DNA of 64,000 bases, taken from contig JACVVK020000224.1 of NCBI GenBank assembly GCA_018292915.2, positions 757,001 to 821,000 of the forward strand, in the 5' to 3' direction. A program made the translations under genes and the position numbers. The DNA comes from Batillaria attramentaria. Lineage: Eukaryota > Mollusca > Gastropoda > Batillariidae. This document shows, in pieces, positions 1 to 19,300 of the stretch. Each line of letters begins with the position of its first letter. Position 1 is the first letter of the stretch. The notes beneath the pieces are model-generated. The model searched no databases and was not told where the DNA came from. It was given only the letters and a program-made list of their open reading frames with translations.

Positions 1-536
1 TTTTTTTTTTTTTTTTTTTTTTTTCACTTTCAGACATTGATGAGTGTCGCAGAAGTGTTTGTGATAAAATGTGTGAAAACTCTCCCGGCAACGGTTTGCC
101 ATTCCTGATACTATGCAGTATTCTCCCACTTTTTTTTTTCCTTGAAGATGTTTAATGTACACCAAAACCAGCTCTACCATTTTTTTTTTTTTTTTTTTTT
201 TCACTTTCAGACATTGATGAGTGTCGCAGAAGTGTTTGTGATAAAATGTGTGAAAACTCTCCCGGCAACGGTTTGCCATTCCTGATACTATGCAGTATTC
301 TCCCACTTTTTTTTTTCCTTGAAGATGTTTAATGTACACCAAAACCAGCTCTACCATTTTTTTTTTTTTTTTTTTTTTTCAATTTCAGACATTGATGAGT
401 GTCGCAGAAGTGTTTGTGATAAAATGTGTGAAAACTCTCCCGGCAACGGTTTGCCATTCCTGATACTATGCAGTATTCTCCCACTTTTTTTTTTCCTTAA
501 AGATGTTTAATGTACACCAAAACCAGCTCTACCATT
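1..536 (+). repeat. Tandem array of truncated EGF pseudo-exons
   Basis: Three copies of a unit of about 178 bp stand upstream of the intact exon at 568-684; the splice acceptors recur 177, 178 and 179 bp apart. Each unit has a poly-T tract, a CAG acceptor and the first half of a calcium-binding EGF exon (34-93, 211-270, 389-448), followed by a GT that could act as a donor. Each half exon is 60 nt, enters in phase 1 and leaves in phase 1, so it would stay in frame if spliced. It would add only the first four cysteines' worth of an EGF domain. After about 60 nt the copies stop matching the intact exon, so I read them as decayed duplicates. The first unit is cut by the window edge. Confidence 0.8.
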
Positions 537-567
537 TTTTTTTTTTTTTTTTTTTTTTCACTTTCAG

Positions 568-7454
<6,887 letters not shown>

Positions 7455-7705
7455 GCCTTCCAGTACAGCTTTAAACAGGCTAATGCTACCATTTTTCACA
7501 AATCAGTCTGAGCTGTTTTCGTGATATCTTATATCTTACGCAAAGCGTAAACATTGTGCAGTATTGCATTTGGAGCTGTACGTACTTATCAAGATAGTGC
7601 ATTTCAAGTATACAGGTGCACTCATCAGTGAAACTGGTCTGTAACATAAGCTGGCTTAGCGAAGATGGAAGTAGCCGGTTTAAAACAAGCTTCTTAGTTC
7701 TTTGC

Positions 7706-7883
7706 GGGTGGGTGGGTGGGTGCGTGCTTGGGGGTTTAACGTCCTTTTTCCGCCACATAGGATGATATCAAAGATGGGGCAACGATGAAAAAGCCAGCAC
7801 AAATATTTGGCCCCAGCCGGGATCGAACTCACGACCCGAGCATTAGAAGTCCAACGCTCTACCATTCGGCCACCCCGGCTCCC
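7706..7883 (-). mobile_element. SINE family A, copy 2
   Basis: Full element in reverse. It has the GGTGGGTG repeat end, the body with ACAAATATTTGGCCCC, and the tRNA-like head with CTACCATTCGGCCACCCCGG. It lies just beyond the putative stop of the EGF/SEA gene. Confidence 0.85.
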
Positions 7884-8290
7884 TCGCATTTTAAGTAGGA
7901 GCAATACAATCTGAAAGTAAAGGCTTAACCCTAGTCTTGCTGAATGAATGTGTCTTATGCTAAAAAGGCCATAGAGGTAGTCTAGAATATTGCCTGCTCA
8001 GGACTAACAGGGTTGAAACCTGAAGTAAGCTAGTGTTTTCGTTTTCATATGCCGATGGAGTTGTCATATTTCTGGAAGTCTATGTGTACATATTACAACC
8101 ATCACGAAAAAAATAGAAACTCTGAGGACTATATCTGGTGCCAATGGATGTGACATTAGGGTTGCAGACCTTTGTGCATGCAGTGATGAAAGTATGCTGA
8201 CACTGTTACTGTATACCAATTAAATAATACTAAATTTCTGTTTTGGGGTGTTTTTTTGTTGTTTTTATTGTTTGAACTTTTGTTTGCTTG

Positions 8291-8962
8291 CAGTTTTGTT
8301 TTTGAGCCCTGACTTCCAGAAGCTTGCGCTGACCCGTCAGGATGAGGATTACACCAGGTATATACACACTGCATGAGATTTCTAACATAATAATGTATAT
8401 TTGTCTACCATGTACATGTACAAAATTAGTTTCAAGTAGATTTTCCATTTAAAAAAGCACAAAGAAACCAAAGAAGAACTTTAAACCCACCGCCCCACCC
8501 CCACAGAGGGAAACAGCAATAATGCAACAACTAAAAAACCAAGCAAAAAACAAACCAAAAAACGGCAGTTAAAAATAGTAGTAGAGGAAGTGAAAAATAC
8601 AAAACAAATCAGGGTCATAGCGAATGCAAACAAACAGTCGATGTATCAAAGAAACACACACACACACACACAGAGGCACACCCACACACACTCCCAACCC
8701 CCCACCACCACCACCACCTATGTCAACCATCCATGATAATTGTGAAGATCTGAGAAACAGATTGCTGAACAGAGGGTTTTTTTTCCCATTGCCAAAGTTC
8801 GTGTTTTGTTAACTGAACAAATCAACCATTTCTATTTCTGCTTACATTTGTTTTACACAGGAGCTGGTGACACCTACGCTGATGAGAACATCAAGTCAAG
8901 TAATATGCATCTCCCTTTAAGGACAACTATGCAGCAAACGAACTTAATCAACACTATCTAAC
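8291..8962 (+). other. Candidate alternative 3' exons of the EGF/SEA gene
   Basis: Two segments have good acceptors. The first is 8294 (or 8322) to 8357, with a GTATAT donor and an open frame ending in DEDYT. The second, 8861-8962, follows TTTTACACAG and reads GAGDTYADENIKSS and then about 20 residues to a TAA. In phase they do not join cleanly to each other or to exon 7371. They could be alternative tail exons or chance open frames. Tyrosine-containing acidic text resembling GYEENVDLY of the putative terminal exon is the main reason to list them. Confidence 0.3.
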
Positions 8963-9668
8963 CTAACTGCACGGTCACTGAAAGAACTGGAGGGAGCGGC
9001 AACGTTTATGGACAGAACTACATGTATGTGAAAATTGACAACAGTTAACTTAAAGAATATTGATCAGGACTGACAGTAGAAGGCAGTAAGGGTAGAGCTG
9101 GAAAATACTTTGAAAGCTCATTTCAGTACATAGGTCAACGGTGTGTGTACATGTATACCTGCAGCTGCTCAAGATTCAACATATCTTTTTCTGAAGAGTG
9201 GGGTTTTGTTCTTTAAAAATTATGCTGAAAGTATATACATGTATAAACAATTTTTATCAGTGTTCTGCTTGTCGTTTTGATTTATGCAACAAAGTGCAGA
9301 AAAGTTGTAGAGCATTGAAAAAAGAACCCTAAAATAAGAAAGTAAGTTGTCACTCCATAAAATGGGAGTTGCAGAGGATAAAAAAGAAGCAATTGAAAAA
9401 AGAAAGTTGTCACTTCTTAAAATGGAGGCTTAGGATTACTGCATATATTGATACTTGAATGCTATGAAATGTTATCAATGGTATTTTCATCAATGTTTAG
9501 TTATTCCTACTGTGCAGCATATACCCAATATACTTCAGACTCAGACTCAGTTATTTTATTGATCGGACATACGTCCATACAATGGAAGTGAGTTCTATTT
9601 ATAAATAACACCAAGATATATCGAGGGGAAAAAACTGATCGATTCGGAATATTTATACCAGCTAGAGG

Positions 9669-9705
<37 letters not shown>

Positions 9706-10703
9706 CACACACACACACACGTCACACACACACACACACAGAACCACACGTTACTAGAATACCGTGTTGCAGAATACAGGTGAAACGCCCGTGTACATAG
9801 ACAGACGCGCATAAAGCACAAGTTGCACATGAACTACACTACATAAGCGTACTACTGCGGACCTTGAATGAATGAAACACGTATTTTGCCACACACACTT
9901 CCATTCGTAGAGATACCATTTCACTCTGATAAGGTTATATATATGTATATTGTTTGTCACTAGTATATTCATTTCTATTAAATTATTTTGATCCGCTTGA
10001 TTTCCCTATCAGTTTCTTATTCACTTGATACGCTGGAGTAAAAACTGACAAAATCAAGTGAAAGATGGCTAATTCTTTCCAACTATAGAGGCAGATCTGA
10101 GACGCATACACGTGGAAAAAAATGGCCGTGCATAATTATGTATTATCCTTTCCAGTATCCAAATAGACCCAGCTTTTGGGCTTTAGTCACACAGAGAATA
10201 AGACTGGTTGATAGGTGTGACTGGCATGAACTTTAGTTATATGCACTGAAGACCATCCAATCAGACGGAAGTATGTCCAGCACGTGGAGGTGAGGTCCAT
10301 CACCTGCTGCAGGGATTGTAGGCATGGATGCGTGGTTCTCAATCGCAAGCATGTAGCACATCACAAAAAAGACTACCCCGGTAGTCGGTTTCGTTAATCT
10401 GATGATCTTGTCAAGTTCCTCAATTCGACATGTTTGCTGACCAAGAAAAGCAGCGACTGAAAACACACTTTACTGGAGAACCTGAGTGACAAAGGGCAAA
10501 AAGGGACTCTTGGAAATTTTTATGCAGCCACTGGTACCATCGAGTGAAAAAAAAGAAGGAATTCCTTATTCTCATAACATTCCTCCTGCAGGACCTCCAA
10601 GTTTTTGTTGTTTTTTGTTTCTTCGTTGTGAAAAAAAATATCCTGCATATTCCTGTACATAATAAAACTGTTACTCTAACAAGTCATCTGTTCATTTGCA
10701 CAC

Positions 10704-10814
<111 letters not shown>

Positions 10815-11969
10815 AGGATATACATGTATCCTGAAGCAATTTGCCAGAAGCAGTTAAGTTCAAAGGTGAAATCACACAAATTCAGGGAAAAACACCATGC
10901 ATCTTTATTTTATTTGGACAAAACAGCAACAGGATCATAAAATCAAAACATTGCAATACATGTACTATCAAATAATGGTTTGCTTTTAATCTGCTAAATC
11001 TATCCAATAACTGAAATCCAAAGCAGCTCTTTTGGAATGCATACATATATCACATTTATACTATGACATTAGAGTCTAACACACACGTTGTACGTACCAG
11101 TAAGATGCACACAAAGCTTTTAACAATATAAATCGGTCTCAACAAAATTTGTCATGCACAGAACGGTGCACGAATAGGTTTCTAAAGTACTAGTACATTT
11201 TATAGGCATGTATTAATAGGCTTGTAAATTGCTGTAGTGTACTAGGCATGAACACAACAATATCACATTCAAACTCATTTGACATTATGCGCTCGGCAAA
11301 GAGGAAAAGATCATTACAAAGGCATGCAAGCTGTTACATGGTGGTTGGAAATGCTGTCCACAAAAAGCAGAGCATACACATTGCACTCTAGTTTGCTTGC
11401 TTTTTGTCACACACACACACGCATTCACAAACGCACACACACACAAACCCACCTACATACCCCCCCCCCCCTCCACACACACACACACACACATGCCCAC
11501 ACACATACATCTCCTCACCTATTTTTTTTTTTTTTTTAAACTTACTGCAGCTTGGGAATGTCATAACTGAGAGAATAACAAATTAAACACGAGTATCTGC
11601 AAAAATACATAACGCGTGATGATCATGTTTCTTAAAGTCATGTTTCATGCGAGGCTGACAGTCGTCTACACCTGTGCTTCAATCCACTGAGTGTTGCTGC
11701 CGATATCTGCAGTTCCAGAAGCACATATATATATATATATATAGTTATATGCCAAAATGCCTGTGGTAAGTGCGTTTCTGTGTCACACTGCTTCCAACAT
11801 CTTAAACAAACGGTTATCGCTGGCAGCACTCAAGAGCACCTAACCTACAGTCTCCTGTGCTATTTTACTTCCAACAGTCATGATGCCCTGTCGAAGACAC
11901 TCTCCGCCAGAATTTTGTTCAATGCGCAGTTCTCCTCAAATAAGTCCAGTCTTGCTTCTTTAAAGTCTC

Positions 11970-12420
11970 ATTATGTTTTTCAGGCTTGCAACAACGCTGT
12001 GGAAAACTTTTTGTCAAATGCCCTTAATCCGTGCATCAGGATTAGTCAACTGGGACTAAAATAGCATCTGAAACCATTGTGGCGACACTGGTTGGCGTGT
12101 GTATCAAGTTGTTCTACGTACATACAAGTGTACCGCGTGCTGAGCAGACGATATAATTTGGTTGCAGACAAGGTAGACAGCGCTGACTGGTGGCTATTTT
12201 TAGTGACTTTGTCGATCGACATATAGTGCAGGTATGGAAGCGTTAGGCCAAAGTCGGTCATATTTTTCTACTAATAGAATCTGCAAAGTCACGAATATGG
12301 TCGCACTGGTCTTGCGGAACATATATCCATTTGGCAAACCGCCTTAGAGCTTTGAAAAGGGTAACTTTTCCCCTCAGAACTCGTTACAAATACACAGACT
12401 TTAATTTATGGATCTTATTC
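11970..12420 (+). repeat. Old interspersed repeat R, uninterrupted copy
   Basis: Collinear with 54625-56420, sharing segments such as CTGAAACCATTGTG and ATGGAAGCGTTAGGCCAAAG, plus the GGTCGCA and CAAACAGCC-like segments. The 54.6 kb copy is split by three later insertions. A shorter relative is at 50636-50735. This copy therefore serves as the empty-site reference for those insertions. Its class is unknown. Confidence 0.65.
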
Positions 12421-12743
12421 AATGCAGTCAACGAACGACAGATGAAGATCATAAGACAACTACACAACACAATGCGCAGTTAATACAATTATAATTTACA
12501 CAATTATAATGTACAATTATACTTTGCAGAAAATTATGACAAATTCATTTGCAATTATGCTTTGCACCATTTGAAATTATTCACAGAGTGGAGATGAGTT
12601 CAGTGGTGAGGAACAAGGAAAGATGGTGGAGGCAGATAAAGGATTTGAACTCAAGGCTTCAAGATATCAACTGTTGGAAGGTACATCATTGTTCCCAATA
12701 ACTTTATGTAGAACACTAACATTGCACGTCAAGGCAAATGCTG

Positions 12744-12880
12744 CCTGTGAAATGATCGGTGCCTGGGCGTGCAAGGAGGTACATACACACACATGAAACC
12801 TTATCATGCTGTCTGTGAAATGATCGGTGCCTGGGCGTGCAAGGAGGTACATACACACACATGAAACCTTATCATGCTGT
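12744..12880 (+). repeat. 68-bp tandem duplication
   Basis: Two almost identical head-to-tail copies. GTGAAATGATCGGTGCCTGG occurs at 12747 and 12815. Confidence 0.9.
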
Positions 12881-12952
12881 CGCGGCAAGGGTGTCATATC
12901 TGTGACGGACATTGGTCACTCACCAACTGATTTTCAAAATGTGGGATTACGT

Positions 12953-13246
12953 TTTCAAAAATATGAACGTAACTATGTCCTATCATTTCTGCAGAGTTGA
13001 CAAATATTCAGGACAAATGTTCTACACCATTACAGTCATGCAAAAGATTTGCGCTATATTATACTTCACATGAATATGAAGCCTCGACTGCCAGTTTTTC
13101 AAAAATATGAACGTAACTACATGTATGTCCTATCATTTCTGCAGAGTTGACAAATATTCAGGACAAATGGTCTACACCATTACAGTCATGCAGAAGATTT
13201 GCGCTATATTATACTTCACATGAATATGAAGCCTCGACTGCCAGTT
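12953..13246 (+). repeat. 144-147-bp tandem duplication
   Basis: ATATGAACGTAACTA starts at 12961 and 13105. The whole unit, through CTCGACTGCCAGTTT, is repeated with few changes. Confidence 0.9.
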
Positions 13247-15033
13247 TATCAAACTGAAATAAAATGTGTTTCCTTGCAAGGGAAACGTAAATGCAGGCCC
13301 CTACATGGTTTACTCTGCTGTACAGTTTGAGTACCATGCAGCTTGGTTGCCTTTCTTTTGATGCAACTGTAATATTAGTCTTGGTCAAACATGTTCTATA
13401 GCACTTCAGAAGCAACCCTCGAATGCGCAGGTCTTGTAGTCTGGCGTTCCTGGAGACTAAAATGTACCTGCCTTCAGACGGTGGTGTATTCAGTATGAAC
13501 TTCATTTTCAAAGAAGTTGTGCACACTGTGTCATGGACATCGTCAATACTTCAGCTGCAGATATTTTCATCAGAAATCCGCCTTGTGTGCAGCTGCACAA
13601 AGTTTTCTTTTCTGTTTGAATCACAGTAACTAACAATCAATGCAATTCAGCCTTTGTGACAGAGGGTTGTTCATGCAAATCTGATTTTGCCAGAAGACCT
13701 AAAGCACACAATGACCGGCTCAAAACTGCAGACATTCACAAACACTGATCAACCCTTACACTTCTCAAACAAATCTCTTCACAAGTTTCATCAAAATTTC
13801 CATTCCATAAAACAAAACAGAGTGCTGAGAAAAACTTGTCTCACACCTACAAGTCATGAATCGGTCCAGCCACACGACACTGGTCACTGCTGGTATGTAC
13901 ACAATGTACATGTACATACAATTTTCTTCTTGCACATGTTCGTGTTCCCAGAAGTTTTACACAGTGCTGCTGTTCCAGTTTACTAATTCCACACAAAAAG
14001 CAACATGCAAATATCAATAGGTGGCTTGGCCCGGAGTTGGTGATGCGTACGCAACACAGCCACGAAACACCTGACAAGACAAGAAGCTTTTTTAAAACCT
14101 TGCGACAATTCCAACGCCAGGAAACGGTATTCAGTACTTTCAGAGTTCAACTCAATTGACAAGTATCTGTCACAGTTTGGGCGTAAACAGTAAATGCCAA
14201 AATATCACCATTGGGCGTTGTTGCTATTCACACTTCAAAATCAGTTTTTATCATTATGACGATGACATCACGGTTTCCACTCCGGATTTCCATTCCATAA
14301 AACAAAACAGAGTGCTGAGAAAAACTTGTCTCACACCTACAAACAACCACTTATGTCAAAAGCATAGCTTGATTGGACAGAAAATGCTGCAGCGTAAATT
14401 TGTAAAACCAAGCCAATCAAAAGTCCACAATCCACGTGTGAGGACAGAAATCTAGCTCAGAAACTTCATTCTGATTTAGCAACACCGCTCTGATTATGCA
14501 TCAAGAAACACATCTCCCAAACCACACCGAGCTAACACACAGCATCTGCCGCTCAATATCTTGGCCTAAGTCACACTACACTGCAGAGCTACGCTTCGTC
14601 CTCTGTCTAGTCACTTCTGTGGAGTAGATTCCTGCATATTTTTCAACCCCAAAACAGCACACTGGCTAGAACATCCGAGTTCCTCCACAAGGCATGCCAA
14701 ATCCTTTGTTTCACCACTCCTGTACACTTAATGTGGGTGTTCTTTCATAATGTCGCTGTTTAACTCTGCAAAACGAACCACTCGAGCTATGCCATGTCTT
14801 CTGTGTGGTCGGTCCTGTACAAATGGATTTCGTAATGCAATCAACTTTTGAGTTTGACTCTTTCACTCAATCACTGGGCAGCACATTAAGAATGACTGGT
14901 TCCCAGTCAAGCATGTATCCAAGTTAATGTACTCTGCTGTGTGAACTGACCGTCTCAACGTGCGTCAGTTTTCAATGTCTACATTTCCGTAATGACGATC
15001 TTGGGATCTATGAACACAGTTTCTGGCCTCCTG

Positions 15034-15447
15034 GGGGCGGTCGGTGGTCTAGTGGTTAAGAGACCTGTCACCAATGCGAGAGGTCAGGGGTTCGAGTCCC
15101 ACTCGGGGCAAAGAATTTTTCCTTCTCGTATGTGGCACCGTTCATTCGGGCCGATCGTCGGGGGTTCTCTCCGGGTACTCCGGCTTCCTCCCCCTCTGCT
15201 TTGGAAATGTTCAGCCCACCAAATTTGAAAAATAAATGCAATTCTAAATTCCGAAATTTAAATAGCTGAGCTGACCCTTCGCACCACGTGATTGTAATGT
15301 GTTTATGTCAAGTGTGTGAGAGAATGCGTGTGATTCACGTGAGCGTGCGTGTTGGGTTCAGTTCGCGGCGCTTTGAGCCGATTCAGGAAATTGGGTAAAG
15401 CGCCTATACAAAACTCATTATCATTATCATTATCATCATTATCATCC
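15034..15447 (+). mobile_element. SINE family B (tRNA-derived), full copy
   Basis: The tRNA-like head has box A-like GTGGTCTAGTGGTTAAGAG and box B-like GGGGTTCGAGTCCC. A conserved body of about 300 bp includes GCTTTGGAAATGTTCAGCCC and GTGATTCACGTGAGCGTGC. The 3' end is GGCGCTTTGAGCC and a (CATTAT)n tail. It is about 410 bp, long for a SINE. Other copies are at 29758, 30609, 44328, 46767/50177 and 51235. Confidence 0.85.
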
Positions 15448-15960
15448 TTGTCATTCTGCCACAACGTCACAGCAAGCAACTCCCCAATCCTTTGTATTCA
15501 TACGAGCTGGCATATCTTGTGCTCAGGTTGTTGTATACAGCGGATATTAAATTGGCACTGTTCCACTGTGTGCAGTCAAAATGGGCGTGAGTGCTTCTGG
15601 TGCTACTCTGATTTAAAAGTTCTGACGATGATCGCTCTCACACAAAACACTCTGCTTGAAATACGAGAATGCACATGCCTTTGCACTGTTGTCAATGTCG
15701 CACTGTCTGTCTGATGAACGGCCCCTTTCTCAGTTTCACGCCAACACACAGAAGTCGACTCATTCTAAACACTTGTGCTACTCAAATTTCCTAAAGTGGA
15801 ATTTAGGATAAATTATATTCAAATGTGTGACGATTGTGCGAGTTGAACCAGGGTTCAACCTTGCCGGTGTTGGTGGCTTGCACGTGCAGCTTTTCTTGTA
15901 TTCACCCGTGCGGCCAGTTTGTGAGTGTACTCACGATGCATCTCAGTCGGCACCTCACCT

Positions 15961-16010
15961 TTTATTCAGTCGGGCCAGCAGTAATGCAGCATGCGCCGTG
16001 TCATTTTATT
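15961..16010 (-). promoter_or_regulatory. Polyadenylation signals of TBC1D5
   Basis: Two AATAAA hexamers on the minus strand (15961-15966 and 16005-16010) lie about 315-365 nt after the TBC1D5 stop codon. They would give a short 3'UTR. The call rests on hexamer and position only. Confidence 0.5.
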
Positions 16011-16324
16011 CCTGTTTTTTATCCTTGCAACTTTTATGGTTTTTACGGTTTGGCCTGTGTTGCAGCATATACTGTGATGGAGAAATTCAAGTTCCCACAA
16101 TGGGCAAAAACCTTGCCACAGTGCGTGTCAGAAACTCAAACGGAAAATGGTTTTGACAGTTTCCTTGCCTTAGCAAATGCCACTTCAGACGACATTAAAG
16201 ACTTGAAGCTGAAACCGTGCTCCTCTTTGGAAACAACACTCAGTCCTGGTGGTGCTACTTTTGTGGAGTAGCACTGGTAAGACGTGTCCATTTCGACTAC
16301 ACACCGTGTATCCCCAATCTCAAA

Positions 16325-19300
16325 CTATGCCATGTCCTCAGCCCAGTCGTTTCTGTACAAAGGATTGGGGGAATCTTCTACAATGTCGCTTCCGCATGCA
16401 CCACCAGTGGCGTAACTGCTGGACTGACTCGAGGTCTCTGCCGTTGATTCGCGGTCATCGTGAAATCCAAGTGCATGACCTCCCTTTGCGCCCGTGCTTC
16501 CTGTCCGACGTTTCAGGATGTCACTGAGCTCAAAATCTGTACCACTCTGTCTGTCAGACATGTGTGTGACTGAAGGCGTGCCGTTGAAAGATTCCGGTGA
16601 TTCGGCAGCCGATGATGTATCTCCGCTGCTCATGTAGAACAGGCGTTGGCGGCGGTCTTTTGTCTGGGAGGACGCACCTCTGGAAATACAAGAAAATGTG
16701 CAAAACTTACGACATGTAACCTCTGAACGCCAACCCAGTAACAACACAAAGATGTCCCCAAGTACAATTTGATGCTTTTTATGTCTTATTGGTGATTATT
16801 AAGAAAGGGGGGGGGGGGGGGGGGGGGGGGAGGGGCCAATACAATACCATCTTTTTTGTGGTTGTTGGCAAGAGAACACAAACAGAGTGAGTGTTTTGGG
16901 TTTAACGTCCTTTTCCACCACATACGGGTACGTTATCAAAGACGGGGCAACGATGAAAAAGCCAGTACAAATATTTGGCCCCAGCCGGGATACGAACTCA
17001 CGCCCCGAGCATTAGAAGTCCAACGCTCTACCATTCGGCCACCCCGGCTCCCCAAACAAACTGAGCTGTGTTTGTGTGAAGCACCCTGTTTTGCGAGTGC
17101 ACTAGTTTGTCCTGATTTTTGTTGTCACGAAAAAGCGCAGTTTTTGTATTGGTAGGACAAGGTGCATGCCAGGGATGCAAGAAGGGGCAAGCTGCCAGTG
17201 AAGCCGGGACTTTTTGCGCGCAAGAGCGGCAAAGGTGATGCAAATGGATTTAGGTGAAGTGGCTTTCTGGCCTAAACAGGAAGTAGACTAGCATTACTCC
17301 ATTGAGTTCTCCTGTCAGATGTGTGCCCTTGAATGGTCTGTGCATGGTAATTTTGTTTCTGGATTGAAACATTTTTAGGGCTGAATATGATGCTTAAGGC
17401 TAATAGGGCTAAGGGTGGGTGGGTGGGTGTTTGGGGGTTTAACGTCCCTTTAGTTTCCACCACATACGTGTGATATCAAAGATGGGGCAACAATGAAAAA
17501 GCCAGTACAAATATTTGGCCCCAGCCGGGATACGAACTCACGACCCAAGCATCAGAAGTCCAATGCTCTACCATTCGGCCACCCAAGCTCCCCTCATTGG
17601 CCTAGGGAATATGAGGGCATTTTGAGACTTCATGCATCTGTATTCTTTGACCTGTTGTTGGTTTTTGTTTGCACTTGAGCTGACAGTACTGGTCTGTGTT
17701 ATGCCAATAGTAACCCTATGCCAAATTCCGCGCACGTACTTTTTCATGTCATTGCTGGCTCCAGGGGGGCCGGCAGCATCTGAACCAGGGGTGACCACTT
17801 GCTGGTAATAGTTGTCACTGATGTTTATCTCCTCATTATCTTCCAGAATACTGCGGGAGAACTTCAGTGTGCCATTGAGAACGTCACGAACCTGAAATGA
17901 AACATGTACACGTACAGGAGATGGCTTTTGCTTTGACGTAGGGCTTGGAGTAGGAGGGAATTTTTTATGAGCCAAATGACTGTGAAAACAAACGTCTGAG
18001 ATGAAAGATAATGTCCCATCTTTTTCCTTGTCTTGGATGAAGAACTGCTGCCTTTTAAGTCTGCACACCTTTTTCCCCATTTCATGTGCGCACTTCTCTT
18101 ATTTTTTTGTCTCAACACCAGGTTCGTTTCATAAATTGTACTTCAATGCAGGACAATCAGTGTGACTGCGGCTCCAAATTAATCTGTGAAGGTTGTATTA
18201 CTTGCAAGTGCATACATGTGCAAGGAGAGTACCGCACACGCTAACTCGATTTCTTGCTGCGGACTGATGACTCCAAGGAATAAAAAAAATCAATACTTTT
18301 TATCGGTCAAAAATGGCGTGCAGCAGTTGGTAGAAAAAGTGGAAGCTAAAACAATACTGGCGTGCAGCAGTTGGTAGAAAAAGTGGAAGCTAAAACAATA
18401 CTGGCGTGCAGCAGTTGGTAGAAAAAGTGGAAGCTAAAACAATACTGGCGTGCAGCAGTTGGTAGAAAAAGTGGAAGCTAAAACAATACTGGCGTGCAGC
18501 AGTTGGTAGAAAAAGTGGAAGCTAAACAATACTGGCGTGCAGCAGTCGGTAGAAAAAGTGGAAGCTAAACAATACTGGCGTGCAGCAGTCGGTAGAAAAA
18601 GTGGAAGCTAAAACAATACTGGCGTGCAGCAGTCGGTAGAAAAAGTGGAAGCTAAAACAATACTGGCGTGCAGCAGTCGGTAGAAAAGTGGAAGCTAAAA
18701 CAATACTGGCGTGCAGCAGTTGGTAGAAAAAGTGGAAGCTAAAACAATACTGGCGTGCAGCAGTTGGTAGAAAAAGTGGAAGCTAAAACAATACTGGCGT
18801 GCAGCAGTTGGTAGAAAAAGTGGAAGCTAAAACAATACTGGCGTGGCAGCAGTCGGTAGAAAAAGTGGAAGCTAAAACAATACTGGCGTGCAGCAGTTGG
18901 TAGAAAAAGTGGAAGCTAAAACAATACTGGGCGTGCAGCAGTCGGTAGAAAAAGTGGAAGCTAAAACAATACTGGCGTGCAGCAGTCGGTAGAAAAAGTG
19001 GAAGCTAAAACAATACTGGCGTGCAGCAGTCGGTAGAAAAAGTGGAAGCTAAAACAATACTGGCGTGCAGCAGTCGGTAGAAAAAGTGGAAGCTAAAAAC
19101 AATACTGGCGTGCAGCAGTTGGTAGAAAAAGTGGAAGCTAAAACAATACTGGCGTGCAGCAGTTCGTAAAAAAGTGAAGCTAAACAATACTGGCGTGCAG
19201 CAGTCGGTAGAAAAAGTGGAAGCTAAAACAATACTGGCGTGCAGCAGTCGGTAGAAAAAGTGGAAGCTAAAACAATACTGGCGTGCAGCAGTCGGTAGAA

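Noticed and set aside
15834..16271. 146-codon open frame on the plus strand (also overlapping frames to 16527)
   Set aside because: It has no recognisable domain and is antisense to the TBC1D5 3'UTR and last exon, which explains part of its open length.
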